The translations under genes and the position numbers were made by a program. The notes beneath the pieces were generated by a model. That model made no database searches and was not told where the DNA came from. It saw nothing but the letters and a program-made list of their open reading frames with translations. A stretch of DNA of 64,000 nt from Albimonas sp963816545 (GTDB lineage: Bacteria > Pseudomonadota > Alphaproteobacteria > Rhodobacterales > Rhodobacteraceae), in NCBI GenBank assembly GCA_963816545.1, contig CAWFLE010000020.1, positions 1 through 64,000 of the forward strand, written 5' to 3'. Within the stretch, counting starts at the first letter, position 1. Each line of letters starts with the position of its first letter. Below are positions 46,042-56,305 of the stretch, one piece after another.

Positions 46042-47217
46042 ATGACTTCGCGCACCGATCCCGACGTGCCCGCGCGGCTGCGACGCCAGCGGGCCGTGCT
46101 CGCCGATTTCGGGCTCTTCGCGTTCAGGAGCAACGATATCGAGGAGCTTCTTTGCGAGGCGGCGCGGCAAGTTTCGTCGGCGCTGGACGTGGATCTCGTG
46201 AAGATCCTGGAACACCGGCCCGAGAGCGACGACATGTTGATCCGCGCCGGCGTGAACTGGCAGCCCGGCGTGGTGGGAGAAGCGACGCTGGGGGCCGACG
46301 ACCGCTCGCCGGGGGGACACGCGCTCCTGCATGACGAGCCGGTCGTGTCGCCCGACGTCTCGAAGGAGACGCGCTTCCGGATCCCTCAGGTCCTCCTCGA
46401 TCATGGCGTCAAGAGCATGGTCAACGTGATCATCGCCGGCGACGGGCGGCCCTTCGGCGTCCTCGAGGTGGACGCGCAGGAGGCTCGGATCTTCGACGAG
46501 GACGCCGTCGACTTCCTCCGCAACTACGCCAACCTCCTGGCTGCCGCGGTCCAGCGCATACGATCGCATCTGTCGCTGTCGCAGGTGGCCGAGGAGCGTC
46601 GGCTGCTTGCGGAAGAGCTTCGGCACCGGGTGAAGAACATCCTCGCGCTCGCCCAAGCGGTCGCCAGCCAGACCAACACCGAGGGTCGCAGCGGCCAGGA
46701 GTTCCGGGATGCCTATCTCGGCCGCCTCGGGGCGCTCTCCCGCGCCCAGGGCATAATGTTCGAGGACCGGGGCCTGCATGTCGATCTTCAGGAGCTGCTG
46801 GCGCGCACTCTCGAGCCGCATGGCGCCGACCGGCCGGAGGCGGTGGACATGGAGGGCGAGCCGACGGAGATCCCGCCGCAGACCGGCCTGACCCTGGGCC
46901 TCGTGCTCTACGAGCTTGCCACGAACGCCGCCAAATACGGCGCCCTCTCGACGGAGGAAGGGTGCATCCGGATCCGCTGGAGGGTCGACGAGACGTCGGA
47001 GCGCGTCCCCATCGTCCGGCTGACCTGGGCGGAGGAGGGCGGCCCGCCGGTGATCCCGCCCTCCCGGCGGAGCTTCGGGACCAGGATGATCTCACGCGCC
47101 TTCACGGGCGAGCCGGGCGGCGGCGCAGACCTACGATACGATCCCGACGGGCTGAAATGCGAGCTTGCATTTCCCGCCGGCAGAGAAGGCGAAGAGGCCG
47201 ACGAGGCGGATCCATGA
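46042..47217 (+). CDS. GAF-domain HWE-family sensor histidine kinase
   Basis: Soluble kinase of 391 residues. An N-terminal GAF domain (about 15-175) covers LLCEAARQVSSALDVDLVKI to the segment VLEVDAQEARIFDEDAVDFL. The HWE-type kinase domain follows, with the phospho-His in LLAEELRHRVKNILALAQAV (about residue 200), N-box VLYELATNAAKYGALS, the WxE motif in VRLTWAEEGGPPV and G-box RRSFGTRMISRAF. It lacks transmembrane helices. The stop overlaps the next gene in ATGA. HWE kinases often feed the general stress or light response, but no EcfG/NepR genes are nearby. Start at MTSRTDPDVP (46042); the frame is open further upstream. Flanked by IS3 debris on both sides. Confidence 0.9.
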   Translation: MTSRTDPDVPARLRRQRAVLADFGLFAFRSNDIEELLCEAARQVSSALDVDLVKILEHRPESDDMLIRAGVNWQPGVVGEATLGADDRSPGGHALLHDEPVVSPDVSKETRFRIPQVLLDHGVKSMVNVIIAGDGRPFGVLEVDAQEARIFDEDAVDFLRNYANLLAAAVQRIRSHLSLSQVAEERRLLAEELRHRVKNILALAQAVASQTNTEGRSGQEFRDAYLGRLGALSRAQGIMFEDRGLHVDLQELLARTLEPHGADRPEAVDMEGEPTEIPPQTGLTLGLVLYELATNAAKYGALSTEEGCIRIRWRVDETSERVPIVRLTWAEEGGPPVIPPSRRSFGTRMISRAFTGEPGGGADLRYDPDGLKCELAFPAGREGEEADEADP

Positions 47218-47615
47218 CCGACGACGAACCGCAGACGGCGCTTGCCGGCCTGCACGTGCTCATCGTCGAGGATGAGCTGATGATCATGCTGGAGATCGAG
47301 GCCATCCTGGAGGACCAGGGCTGCGTGGTCGTGGGTCCGGCGTCGTCGACGCCTGCCGCGCTGGACGCGATCGCGAGGGAACGGACGGACCTTGCGGTTC
47401 TCGACGTGAACCTGCGCGGCAAGCGCTCCACGCCGATCGCGGCGGCGCTGCACGAGCGCGACACGCCCTACGTCGTCGTGAGCGGATACCGCGCCGGGGC
47501 GCTGGACGATCCGGCGCTTGCACCGGCGGCATGGTTGAGCAAGCCCGTGGACCGCGTCGCGCTGGTTCGCGCCTTGGCGGAGGCCGCGAGAACGGCAAGG
47601 CCATCCAAGGCCTAG
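47214..47615 (+). CDS. Stand-alone receiver-domain response regulator
   Basis: A 133-residue single-domain receiver. It contains VLIVEDELMIMLEIEAILED with the acidic pocket, phospho-acceptor Asp in DLAVLDVNLRGKRS, Thr/Ser region YVVVSGYRAG and Lys in AAWLSKPVDRVALV. No output domain, so it may act as a phosphate sink or partner of HWE kinase signalling. It overlaps the kinase gene by ATGA, so both are translated together. Confidence 0.9.
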   Translation: MTDDEPQTALAGLHVLIVEDELMIMLEIEAILEDQGCVVVGPASSTPAALDAIARERTDLAVLDVNLRGKRSTPIAAALHERDTPYVVVSGYRAGALDDPALAPAAWLSKPVDRVALVRALAEAARTARPSKA

Positions 47616-47880
47616 AGCCTCGCCCCTTTCGGCGCAGGGCTTCCCGCAGCACGGTCTTGTCCAAGCCGAGACGACGACGAGCCGCTCGAGCTTGCCGTTC
47701 TCATCCTTCAGCTGCTTGAGACGGCGCGCCTCGTCGGCGCCCATGCCGTCGCACTTCTTCTTTCAGCGGTCAACCATCGCCTCCGACACGCCCTCTGCCG
47801 GCGGATTTCGTCCACTGCGACGCCGCCGGCCGCCTGCCTCGGGGTGCAGGCGAGCTGCTGGTCCGAACTTCGCCTGCTCC
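47610..47880 (-). pseudogene. Degenerate IS3-family orfA remnant
   Basis: The minus strand contains GMGADEARRLKQLKDENGKL plus ERLV, then in another frame LDKTVLREALRRKG. Upstream pieces in alternating frames, QAAGGVAVDEI and GVSEAMVDR followed by a stop and KKKCDG, complete an IS3-type OrfA. At least three frame changes and a stop make it inert. No orfB follows on the minus strand; the receiver gene occupies that place. The rest of the gap to 48145 holds no recognisable gene. Confidence 0.7.
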
Positions 47881-48145
47881 TCGACGCCCTCGTTCTCATC
47901 AGTGCGAGAGCGCCCGGAAAATCACCCTCCGACTGGACCGCATGAGACCGGCAGCAACAGGCGCCTCGACTTCGGCGCGGCGCTCGCCATCACCTTCTTG
48001 GAGCGACATCCCTTCAGGATCGAGCAGCAGGCATCGCCCGCCGGCGTACGGCGTCCGGGCCTCCAGCTCCCTTGGGGCGCAACTGACCAGGTCTTCGGCG
48101 GACCTCGACCGCCCGGACGCTTCCTTCTCGGCTCAAGCGCCCGGA

Positions 48146-48858
48146 TCAGGCGATCCAGAACGCCTTCTCGAGGTCGTCGAAATCCGCCACCGGCCCCTCG
48201 TGCTTGTTGCGCCCGAGCTCCAGCACGTAGACGTAGTCGGCGATCTTCAGGGCGTGCCGGATCTCCTGGTCCACCAGCAGGATCGTCAGGCCGTCGCGGC
48301 GGGCGAGGTCGGTCAGCATCGCGTAGACTTCCTGCGCCAGCATCTTCGAGAGCCCCGCCGTGGGCTCGTCCACCAGCAGCATCTTCGGCTCGGCCATCAG
48401 GACGCGGCCGATCTCGACCATTCGCTGCTGGCCGCCCGACAGCTCTCCGGTGATCTGGCGACGCTTGTCGCGGAGCGCGGGGAAGCGCTCGTAGTTCCGC
48501 TCGATCTTCTCGCGCACCTGGGCCCGATCCTTGCGGAAGGTCCAGCCGCCGAGCATCAGGTTCTCCTCCACCGTCATGTCGCGGAAGACCCCGGGCTGCT
48601 GGGGGATGTAGGCGAGGCCCTTGAGGATGCGCTCATGGGTGGGCACGCCAAGCAGGCTCTCGCCCTCCAGCACCACGTCGCCCTTGAAGGGGGGGAGGAA
48701 GCCGAAGGCGGCCTTCAGCGCGGTGGACTTGCCCACGCCGTTCGCGCCGAGGATGGTGGTGATCTGCCCCCGCCGCGCCTTGATGTCGAGGTCGGAGAGG
48801 ATGTTGAGGTCGCGGTAGTAGCCGACCGAGAGATCCCGCAGCTCCAGCACCGCGTCGA

Positions 48859-48862
<4 letters not shown>
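48146..48862 (-). CDS. livF: Branched-chain amino-acid-type ABC transporter ATPase LivF
   Basis: Second ATPase of a HAAT-family importer, 238 residues, intact. Walker A GANGVGKST, the LivF-type Q-loop AYIPQQPGVFRDMTV, signature ELSGGQQRMVEIGR, Walker B MLLVDEPTAGLSKM and the switch region ILLVDQEIRHALKIAD (Gln in place of the usual His in the switch position is common in LivF). Its start overlaps the livG stop by ATGA. Last gene of the operon; no clear terminator is seen after it. Confidence 0.93.
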
Positions 48863-49586
<724 letters not shown>

Positions 49587-49590
<4 letters not shown>

Positions 49591-50800
49591 TCGGCGGGCT
49601 CCCCGGCGGCGCCGCGGCGGGCGACGGTCTCCTTCGCCACGTCGCCGCGCATGAAGCGCTTGATCAGCGGCGCGATCAGGCCGTTGCGGAAGAAGCGCAG
49701 CGTGACCATCAGCAGGACGCCGAAGAACACCAGCCGCCAGACCGTCATGTCGATCTCGTAGCCCGCCGATGAAGATGTTGTTGCGCAGCATCTCCAGCGC
49801 GAACTGGAGGAGGATCGCGCCGATGGCGGCGGCGAAGAAGTTCTCCAGCCCCCCGATCACCGCCATGGCCACGACGAGGCTCATCTGCAGCAGGAACAGC
49901 AGGTTCGGCGTGACGATGCCGACGTAGTGCGCCTGCACCGCGCCCGCCGCCGCCGCCATGCCGGTGGTCACGGTGAAGACCAGCACCTTGTAGCGCGTGG
50001 TGTTGACGCCGAGCGCGGCGGCCGCGTCCTCGTCCTCGCGCAGCGCACGGACGAACAGCCCGAAGCGCGAGCGCGCGAGCCAGGTCAGCGCCGCGAGGCA
50101 GGCCAGCAGCAGCGCCAGCATCACGAAGTAGGGCGGAAGCTTGTCGGTCGGGCCGAACTCGTGGCCGAGGAAAGTCAGCCCGCTCGGGAACAGCGGCGGC
50201 AGCTCCATCCCCGCCTGCCCGCGGGTGATGTCGATCTCAGCCGAGATCACCGCCTTCACGATCTCCGAGAACCCCAGAGTGAACAGCGCGAGGTAGGCGG
50301 CCCGCAGCCGCAGCACCAGCAGGCCCACGAGGAAACCGAACAGCGCCCCGATGCAACGTCCCCAGCACGATCCCCAGCAGGACCGGCATCCGCGTGACCT
50401 CGACCCCCGGTCCCCACGCCTCCTGCGCCTGGCTCAGGCAGTCCTGCGTCAGCGTGGTGGAGGTGACGCCGACCGCATCCACGACGCCCAGCCACATGCC
50501 GCCGACCTGCACCTCGGCGCAGAGGCCCGTGGGCTCCGGCGACAGGAACAGGTAGTGGCAGAACAGCGCCGTGCCGTAGGCGCCGATCCCCATGAAGGCC
50601 ATGTGCCCGAAGGAGAACTGCCCGGCATAGCCCGCAAGCATCGACCAGCTCGACGCGAGGATCGCGTAGAAGAACGCCGTGATCATCACGTGCATCAGGT
50701 AGGCGTCGCCGCCGAAGACGAAGGGGAAGGCGACCAGCCCCGCCAGCAGCAGGGCGCCGGCGAGGATCGGGATGCGGGCCGAGCCCTCAGCGGGAGCCAT
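49587..50800 (-). CDS. livM: Branched-chain amino-acid-type ABC transporter permease LivM (frameshifted)
   Basis: Inner-membrane permease of about 404 residues once repaired. It starts MAPAEGSARIPILAGALLLA at 50800. Family blocks are LAGYAGQFSFGHMAFMGIGA, LRAAYLALFTLGFSEIVKAV, LREDEDAAAALGVNTTRYKV and GGLENFFAAAIGAILLQFAL. An extra base near 50352 and another near 49768 shift the frame; the end continues as YEIDMTVWRLVFFGVLLMVT to the stop at 49587. Its start lies inside the end of livH (14-base overlap). Confidence 0.88.
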
Positions 50801-51983
50801 GCGCGCCTCCCGCGAAACGTCGGCCGAAGAGGCCGGTGGGCCGCAGCAGCAGCGTCAGCGTCAGCAGGATCATCCCATAGGCGGGGATGTAGGAGGCGGC
50901 CTTCTGGGGGTCCGGGATGCAGCCCGTGCCCGCCGCCTCCACCAGCCCCACGAGGATCCCGCCCAGGAACGCGCCCGGCAGCGAGCCGAGTCCACCCAGC
51001 ACCACGATCACGAAGGACCGCATGGCCGGGATGTTGCCCACCTGCGGCAGCCAGGAGAACGCCTGCACCAGCAGCGCTCCCGCCAGCGCGGCGATGGTCC
51101 CGCCCAGGGCGAAGGCGAGCATGTTCATGCGGTCCGGGTTGATCCCGGCGATGGCGGCGGCCTCGCGGTCCTGGCTGACGGCGCGCAGCGCCCGTCCGGT
51201 CCAGGTGCGGTTCAGAAGGTAGAGCAGCGCCACCAGCACCAGCAGGCAGGCGACGGCTGCGGTGAAGCGCGGGTTGGGGATGGAGACGAGGTCGAAGAAG
51301 CTGACGCTCCCTCGGGAGGTCTCGATGATCGGGTCCTCCCGCGACGGGAAGCTCCAGCGCGGGAAGTCGAAGAAGCGCTGCACCTTGACCGGGTTCGCCC
51401 CCGCCACCGCCTGCACGAAGTACTGGAGCGTGAAGGCCAGCCCGAACGTCACTAGGATCCCGTACTCAACCGGCCGGTCGATCTTGCCGTGATACATGGG
51501 CGTCAGGAACATCCGCTCGAACGCGGCGCCAAGCGCGAAGGCGATTGCGCAGGCCAGCGCCACGGCCATCAGGGGCGGCATCCACGGGAACCAGACCGCC
51601 GAGATCCAGTAAACCAGCATGCCGCCGATCATGTAGAACTCGCCATGCGCGAAGCTGACCACGCCCAGGATCGAAAAAATCAGCGTCAGCCCCAGGGCCA
51701 TGAACCCATAGATGATCCCGATGATCAGCCCATTGGTGAACTGCGAGGCGACGAAGGACCCGCTGGTCACGCAGACGTTGTCGGGGTCCGCGAAGGCGAA
51801 GGCCGCGGCCACCAGCAGCACCGTCAGGATCGCGGGCAGCACCGTCCAGCGCCCGTCGAGCCGCGGCGTCCCTGCCCAGAGCGGCGCAAGCCCTACCGGC
51901 CCCAGCGCCGCGCCGGTCATGGCGCCCACGAAGACGGTGTTGGTGGTGTCGAGATCGCGCCGCAGGTAGCGCGACCGGGTCAC
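50787..51983 (-). CDS. livH: Branched-chain amino-acid-type ABC transporter permease LivH
   Basis: Permease of 398 residues, intact. The core (from about residue 80) contains GLIIGIIYGFMALGLTLIFS, VVSFAHGEFYMIGGMLVYWI, RAVSQDREAAAIAGINPDRM and VLGGLGSLPGAFLGGILVGL. The first 75 residues are an extension with an additional hydrophobic helix (VLPAILTVLLVAAAFAFA), absent in E. coli LivH. The start is GTG at 51983, overlapping the stop of an upstream 23-residue frame by GTGA, so translation may depend on it. Confidence 0.9.
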   Translation of the reverse strand: MTRSRYLRRDLDTTNTVFVGAMTGAALGPVGLAPLWAGTPRLDGRWTVLPAILTVLLVAAAFAFADPDNVCVTSGSFVASQFTNGLIIGIIYGFMALGLTLIFSILGVVSFAHGEFYMIGGMLVYWISAVWFPWMPPLMAVALACAIAFALGAAFERMFLTPMYHGKIDRPVEYGILVTFGLAFTLQYFVQAVAGANPVKVQRFFDFPRWSFPSREDPIIETSRGSVSFFDLVSIPNPRFTAAVACLLVLVALLYLLNRTWTGRALRAVSQDREAAAIAGINPDRMNMLAFALGGTIAALAGALLVQAFSWLPQVGNIPAMRSFVIVVLGGLGSLPGAFLGGILVGLVEAAGTGCIPDPQKAASYIPAYGMILLTLTLLLRPTGLFGRRFAGGAHGSR

Positions 51984-52051
51984 AGGGCGCCGATCACGCC
52001 CCAGACGATCATCCAGGCGATGACGCCCCAGAAAAGGCTGGGAGCCTCCAT
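51980..52051 (-). CDS. Tiny hydrophobic peptide upstream of livH
   Basis: A 23-codon frame, MEAPSLFWGVIAWMIVWGVI plus GAL, begins at 52051 behind GAGGGG and ends in GTGA with the livH start. It is almost entirely a membrane helix with three Trp. It might be a single-span subunit or simply a leader that couples translation of livH. The frame is too short for homology judgement by eye. Confidence 0.5.
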   Translation of the reverse strand: MEAPSLFWGVIAWMIVWGVIGAL

Positions 52052-52075
52052 GCCGTTCCCCTCGTTCGGCGGGGT

Positions 52076-52100
52076 CCCGGCCGCGACGTGCGCGGCCGGG
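52076..52100 (-). terminator. GC-rich intercistronic hairpin after the liv binding-protein gene
   Basis: A perfect 10-bp stem (CCCGGCCGCG/CGCGGCCGGG) with a 5-base loop lies 12 bases after the binding-protein stop and before the permease genes. No T-tract follows, so partial attenuation or 3'-end protection of the upstream message is likely. Confidence 0.6.
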
Positions 52101-52112
52101 CCCGGAAGGCGA

Positions 52113-53357
52113 TCACTGGTTGACGAAGACCGGGTCGGCGGTCTTGTAGGCGTCGGGCCAGACGATGGCCGCATCGGCCGAGTTCTGCCCCTCCTCCTGG
52201 TACTGGATCATGGTCAGGGCCGGGTCGGGCCACTGGTGCCACCACTCGGCGCCCTTGCCTTCGTCCTCCGGGTCCTTCTGGGTCCCGTAGGGGAAGTAGA
52301 TCTTCCCCAGCGCGCCGTCGTACTCGATGTTCTCGAGCGCCGTGACGATGGCGTCGGCCTCGGTGGAGCCCGCCTTCTTGATCGCCTGCGCGATGACCAC
52401 GATGGAATCGTAGGCCTCCATCGCGTAGCTCTCGACCGCGCTCTTGCCGGTCTGCTCCTTGTACTTCGCGGCGAAGGTCCTTGCCCGCCTCGGTGTACTC
52501 CGTCTCGGGCACGCCGATCCGCTGGAGGAACGCGTACTGCCCATCGGGCACGTTGCGCCAGAAGGCGGTGCTCTCGACCGCGTCCTGCCCGGTGACGAAG
52601 GGCACGTCCATCGGCCCGATGCCCGCGTCGGCCGCCTGCTGGGTGAAGTTGTAGGCCGCCTCGCCGGTCGCGAGCGTGATGATCAGGTCCGGGTCCTCGG
52701 CCTTGATCCGCTGGATGATGCCCGCGTAGTCCTGCGTGCCGATGTCGACCGAGAAGATCGTCGCTCTCGATCCCGCCGCTCGCCAGCCCCTGCTTGGTCT
52801 CTTCGGAGGCGGGAATGCCGTAGTCGGTGTTCTCGGTCAGGATCACCGCCTTCTCCACGTCCGGCACGGTCAGCCCGAAGCGCCAGATGGTGGCCGAGGC
52901 CCAGGAGCTGAGCGGCGCGATGCGGAAGATGTACTTCTGCTTGTCGCCGGTGATGGTGTCGTTCCACGTCTCGGCGAAGACCACCGGGATCTTCCGTTCG
53001 TTCGCCACGTCCTTGGACGCGACCCCGACCGAGGAGTGATAGCCGCCGCCGACCGCGACCACGCCGTCCTGCGCGATCAGCTTCTCCATCACCGCGGCGC
53101 CCTTCTCGGGCAGGCCCTTCGGTGTCGCCGATCACCACCTCGATGTCGCAGCCGAGCACGCCGCCGGCGTCGTTCACGTCCTCCTCGGCGATCATCATGG
53201 CGTCGCGCATCGCCTCGCCGCCCACCACCGTGCCGGGGGCCGACAGCGGCGCGAGCCCGCCGATCTTGATCGGGCAACCCTGCGCGAGCGCCGGCCCGAG
53301 GCCGAGCCCCGCCAAAGCCGTCGCGGCGGCGAGCCCTGCTCTGGAAATCCTGGTCAT
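52113..53357 (-). CDS. Branched-chain amino-acid-type ABC transporter substrate-binding protein (frameshifted)
   Basis: Periplasmic binding protein, signal peptide MTRISRAGLAAATALAGLGL ending near ALAQG. Conserved pieces: PIKIGGLAPLSAPGTVVGGE, AVGGGYHSSVGVASKDVANE, VFAETWNDTITGDKQKYIFR, VPFVTGQDAVESTAFWRNVP and ESYAMEAYDSIVVIAQAIKK. Three single-base shifts, near 53120, near 52760 and near 52483, divide it into four frames. Repaired length about 414 residues. The ATG at 53357 follows AGGGG. First gene of the operon. The WND and SAPG pockets do not reveal the exact ligand. Confidence 0.87.
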
Positions 53358-53555
53358 CTTGAGCACCCCTGCTGCATGTCGAGGCATATCGCCTTCTTGA
53401 AGTTCGCCGCCCCGCCAGGGAAGGCGCCTCTGCGCAGGAGTTAATCAGGGAGCGGACTGCAACTCAAGAAGAAGGCGACCCTACGGCAGGATGACGCTTG
53501 CCGGACGACGCGCGCTGGTGTTCGCTGGCGCCGACCGAAGCAGGGAGGCAGCGGC

Positions 53556-54479
53556 ATGAGCGACCGTCCGAACGAACGCATCGTCTGGTTCAACGGCGAC
53601 TACGTGCCCGAGAGCCGCGCCGTGGTCCCGTTCCGCGACCGCAGCTTCCTGATGGGCGACGGCGCCTTCGACCTGACGCGCACCTTCAAAGGCCGCATCT
53701 TCCGGCTGGAGGAGCATGTGGAGCGTCTCTACCGCTCTCTGCGCGCCCTGCGCTTCGACCTGCCCATGCCGCAGGCGGACATGGTCGCGATCACCAATGA
53801 AGTCCTCTCGCGCAATAAGCACCTCATGGAGGAGGGCGGGGACTACTGGGTCGGCCAGCGCATCTCCCGCGGCGTGAAGAAGGTGGAGGGCGACAACTGG
53901 GACCACTACGGCCCCACCGTGATCGTCGAATGCATGCCCCTGCCGCTGGCGGAGCGCGCGCCCCTCTACCGGGACGGCATCCGCGTCGTGATCCCGTCTG
54001 TCCGGCGCACCCCGCCGGAGTCGCTGACCCCGCGCGCCAAGAGCCACAACTATCTGAACCTCATCATGGCGGACATGGAGGTCCATTCCCGCGACCCGGA
54101 GGCCTGGGCTATCCTGCTGGACGTCCACGGCAACCTCTGCGAGGGGCTGGGGAGCAACATCTTCCTCGTCCGCGACGGCGAGCTGCTGACCCCGCGGGAG
54201 CGTTTCGTCCTGCCCGGCGTGTCGCGGCAGGCGACCATCGACCTCGCCCGCAAGCTCGAAATCCCTTTCCGGGAGGCGGACCTCGACCTCTACGACGCGT
54301 TCAACGCCGACGAGGCCTTCATCACCTCGACCTCGCTCTGCATCTGCCCGGTGGCCAGCATCAACGGCATGACGACGGGCGCGGGCCACTTCGGGCCCGT
54401 CACCCGCCGCCTGATCGACGCCTACGCCGAGATGGTGGACTGCGACTTCGTCCAGCAGCACCTCGACCGTCTGGCCTGA
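53556..54479 (+). CDS. Class IV PLP aminotransferase (branched-chain or D-amino-acid type)
   Basis: PLP enzyme of fold type IV, 307 residues, intact. RIVWFNGDYVPESRAVVPF and FRDRSFLMGDGAFDLTRTFK mark the N-terminal part. The PLP lysine lies in ESLTPRAKSHNYLNLIMADM (about residue 165). The phosphate-binding loops GLGSNIFLVRDGELLTPR and ITSTSLCICPVASINGM follow. Members act as branched-chain aminotransferases, D-amino-acid transaminases or aminodeoxychorismate lyases; the length and GDGAFD form fit the first two. It is divergent from the liv operon, which would match an amino-acid role. GGGAGG lies 7 bases before the ATG. Confidence 0.88.
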   Translation: MSDRPNERIVWFNGDYVPESRAVVPFRDRSFLMGDGAFDLTRTFKGRIFRLEEHVERLYRSLRALRFDLPMPQADMVAITNEVLSRNKHLMEEGGDYWVGQRISRGVKKVEGDNWDHYGPTVIVECMPLPLAERAPLYRDGIRVVIPSVRRTPPESLTPRAKSHNYLNLIMADMEVHSRDPEAWAILLDVHGNLCEGLGSNIFLVRDGELLTPRERFVLPGVSRQATIDLARKLEIPFREADLDLYDAFNADEAFITSTSLCICPVASINGMTTGAGHFGPVTRRLIDAYAEMVDCDFVQQHLDRLA

Positions 54480-54644
54480 CAGCCGCCTCTACCGGCGCAC
54501 CCGCGGACTGGGGGCGGAAGCCGGAACAGGATCCGGAATGGCCGGACCGAGGTTTGGCGATGGCTGCACCTGGCCCGGGCGCGTCTTTGACCCATGCTCA
54601 TCCAGAACGTCGAATTGATCGTCGAGCACCTCATACCGCCGCGC

Positions 54645-54802
54645 CTAACCGATGACCCTCTTGATCCACGGCTGGAGGCACAGGGAGCGGATGCGGGACG
54701 GATCGTCGGCGAAGGCGTTCCAGGCGCGACAGCAGGCGTCGACGATGGCGTCGAAACCCTCGAAGATGCGAAGGCTCAGGAAGCGCTCGCGGAGCCATAG
54801 CC
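54645..54802 (-). pseudogene. IS630-type transposase C-terminal remnant
   Basis: The minus strand reads RLWLRERFLSLRIFEGFDAI then VDACCRAWNAFADDPSRIRS and LCLQPWIKRVIG, ending at a stop at 54645. The DAIVDACCRAWN...RIRSLC pattern is the C-terminal end of a common IS630-family transposase group, distinct from the complete element at 22.1-23.2 kb. Nothing of the catalytic core is left. The remainder of 54480-54903 holds no gene I can support. Confidence 0.7.
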
Positions 54803-54903
54803 TCGACTGAACACGGCTTCGAAAAGGCGTCGTCTCTCGTGGCTCAGGCCGGCGCCGAAGCCCTGCCCGACGCCGGACGGATGCGTCCGGCGCAAGCGCC
54901 TGA

Positions 54904-55824
54904 TCAGGCCGCCGATGCCCGCCGTTCCCGGTGAAAGACGTATGCGCCCGAGGTGAGAATGACAGACACGCCGAGCCATGTCAGGGCATCCGGGAAGTCG
55001 CCGAAGACCGCGAACCCGACCGTCGTGGCCCCCACGATCTCCAGATACTGAAGCGGCGCGAGAACGCTGGCTTCCGCCTTGCTGAACGCGAAAGCGATCA
55101 TGAGGAACGTCAGCGCCGATAATGCCCCGGCGGCGGCGACCGCGCCGAGAGCCCAGGCCGGCGCCGCGGCGAGCGAAGCGCCATCCCGGCCAAGAATGGC
55201 GGCCGCCGCGTGGGCGACGAGCAGGATGCCCGCCGCCGAGAAGCTCGCGCCGAGCTGGAAGGTCAGCGCCGGTCGGCGTCGCGTGGCCTTCCGCATCACG
55301 ATCATGTTCAGCGCGTAGCCGAGCGCCGCAACGGCCGGCAGAAGCACGACCGGCCCGAAGACCGCGAAGTTCGGTCGGATCACGATCAGCGCGCCGATCA
55401 TCCCCACGCCGACCGCGGCGTAGCGACGTGGCCCCGCCACCTCGCCCAGCAGCGGGCCTGCGAGCAAGGTGAGAAGCAGCGGCTCAATGAAGAAGATCGA
55501 GATCGCGGTCGCGATGGGCATCGTCTGGAACGCCGTGATCAGGCAGAAGAGCACCACCGCGATGAGCGCGCCCGACACGGCGGCCGAGAGCGGGAACATG
55601 CCGCCCGTCAGCCTGCGCCGCATGACCAGGGCGACCGGCAGGAAGAACAGCGCCTGCGCCGACATCCGCCACAGGGTGACGTCGAACGGGTCGGCGACTT
55701 GCGTCAGAAGCTTGGAGATCGCGTCTCCGACGGGGAGCAGCGCCATGGCGGCGCACATCATCGCCATGCCTTTGCGCTGGTCGATGCCTTCGTCGAGGTG
55801 CGGCTCCAGAGCGACGCTGGACAT
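54904..55824 (-). CDS. EamA/DMT-family transporter
   Basis: Inner-membrane drug/metabolite transporter of 306 residues with ten predicted helices in two EamA repeats. The first repeat starts KGMAMMCAAMALLPVGDAIS; the second contains VGMIGALIVIRPNFAVFGPV and APLQYLEIVGATTVGFAVFG, a typical helix-nine motif. The ATG at 55824 follows GGAAGGAGG. Such proteins export metabolites or amino acids; the substrate here is unknown. Monocistronic. Confidence 0.9.
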   Translation of the reverse strand: MSSVALEPHLDEGIDQRKGMAMMCAAMALLPVGDAISKLLTQVADPFDVTLWRMSAQALFFLPVALVMRRRLTGGMFPLSAAVSGALIAVVLFCLITAFQTMPIATAISIFFIEPLLLTLLAGPLLGEVAGPRRYAAVGVGMIGALIVIRPNFAVFGPVVLLPAVAALGYALNMIVMRKATRRRPALTFQLGASFSAAGILLVAHAAAAILGRDGASLAAAPAWALGAVAAAGALSALTFLMIAFAFSKAEASVLAPLQYLEIVGATTVGFAVFGDFPDALTWLGVSVILTSGAYVFHRERRASAA

Positions 55825-56305
55825 GCGAAGCCTCCTTCCGCGCCGCCCGTTGGGGCGGCGGTCTGTCCGGGCGTTCAGGACCGCGCGGGGTGAGGGGAAG
55901 CGCGACGCCATCGCGCTTGGTCCCGGCGCTACCGGATGGACGCGGCAGGGTCAACCGAACGCGGAGGGAACAGCAGGTCCGTCCTCGGCTTGCGAACCGG
56001 AATCGCAGGGGGAGATAGGGCGCCTCTTCAAGCCGGCGCCCGCGTCGCCGGAGTCCGACCGGAGCGTCCGGCGGGGCCCCTGCTGTCGGGCGTCGCCGCC
56101 GCTCGCCTCGCCTGAGCGGCGGCTTATTCGCCCCCGTCCCGCGCCGCGCCGCAACCCGAAGGCATGCTGCGCTTCGACGTCCCGACCTGGCGCAGGAAAG
56201 GGCGTCGCGCCGCGCGCGACGGCGGGGCGAAGAAAGGCCTTGGCTTGCAGGGCCCTCCGGCCTCCCGCAAAACGCGCTTCCCGTGCGCGGCTGGCGGAGG
56301 AGATC
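55825..56305. other. 481-base gap without a recognisable gene
   Basis: The segment between divergent genes contains only GC-rich open frames with Arg/Pro/Gly-rich translations and no family match. It must include promoters for both neighbours. I saw no clear operator. Confidence 0.5.

Noticed and set aside
45690..47880. HWE kinase pair as cargo of a composite IS3 transposon
   Set aside because: The flanking orfA remnants belong to different IS3 groups and both are incomplete, so they do not form matching ends.
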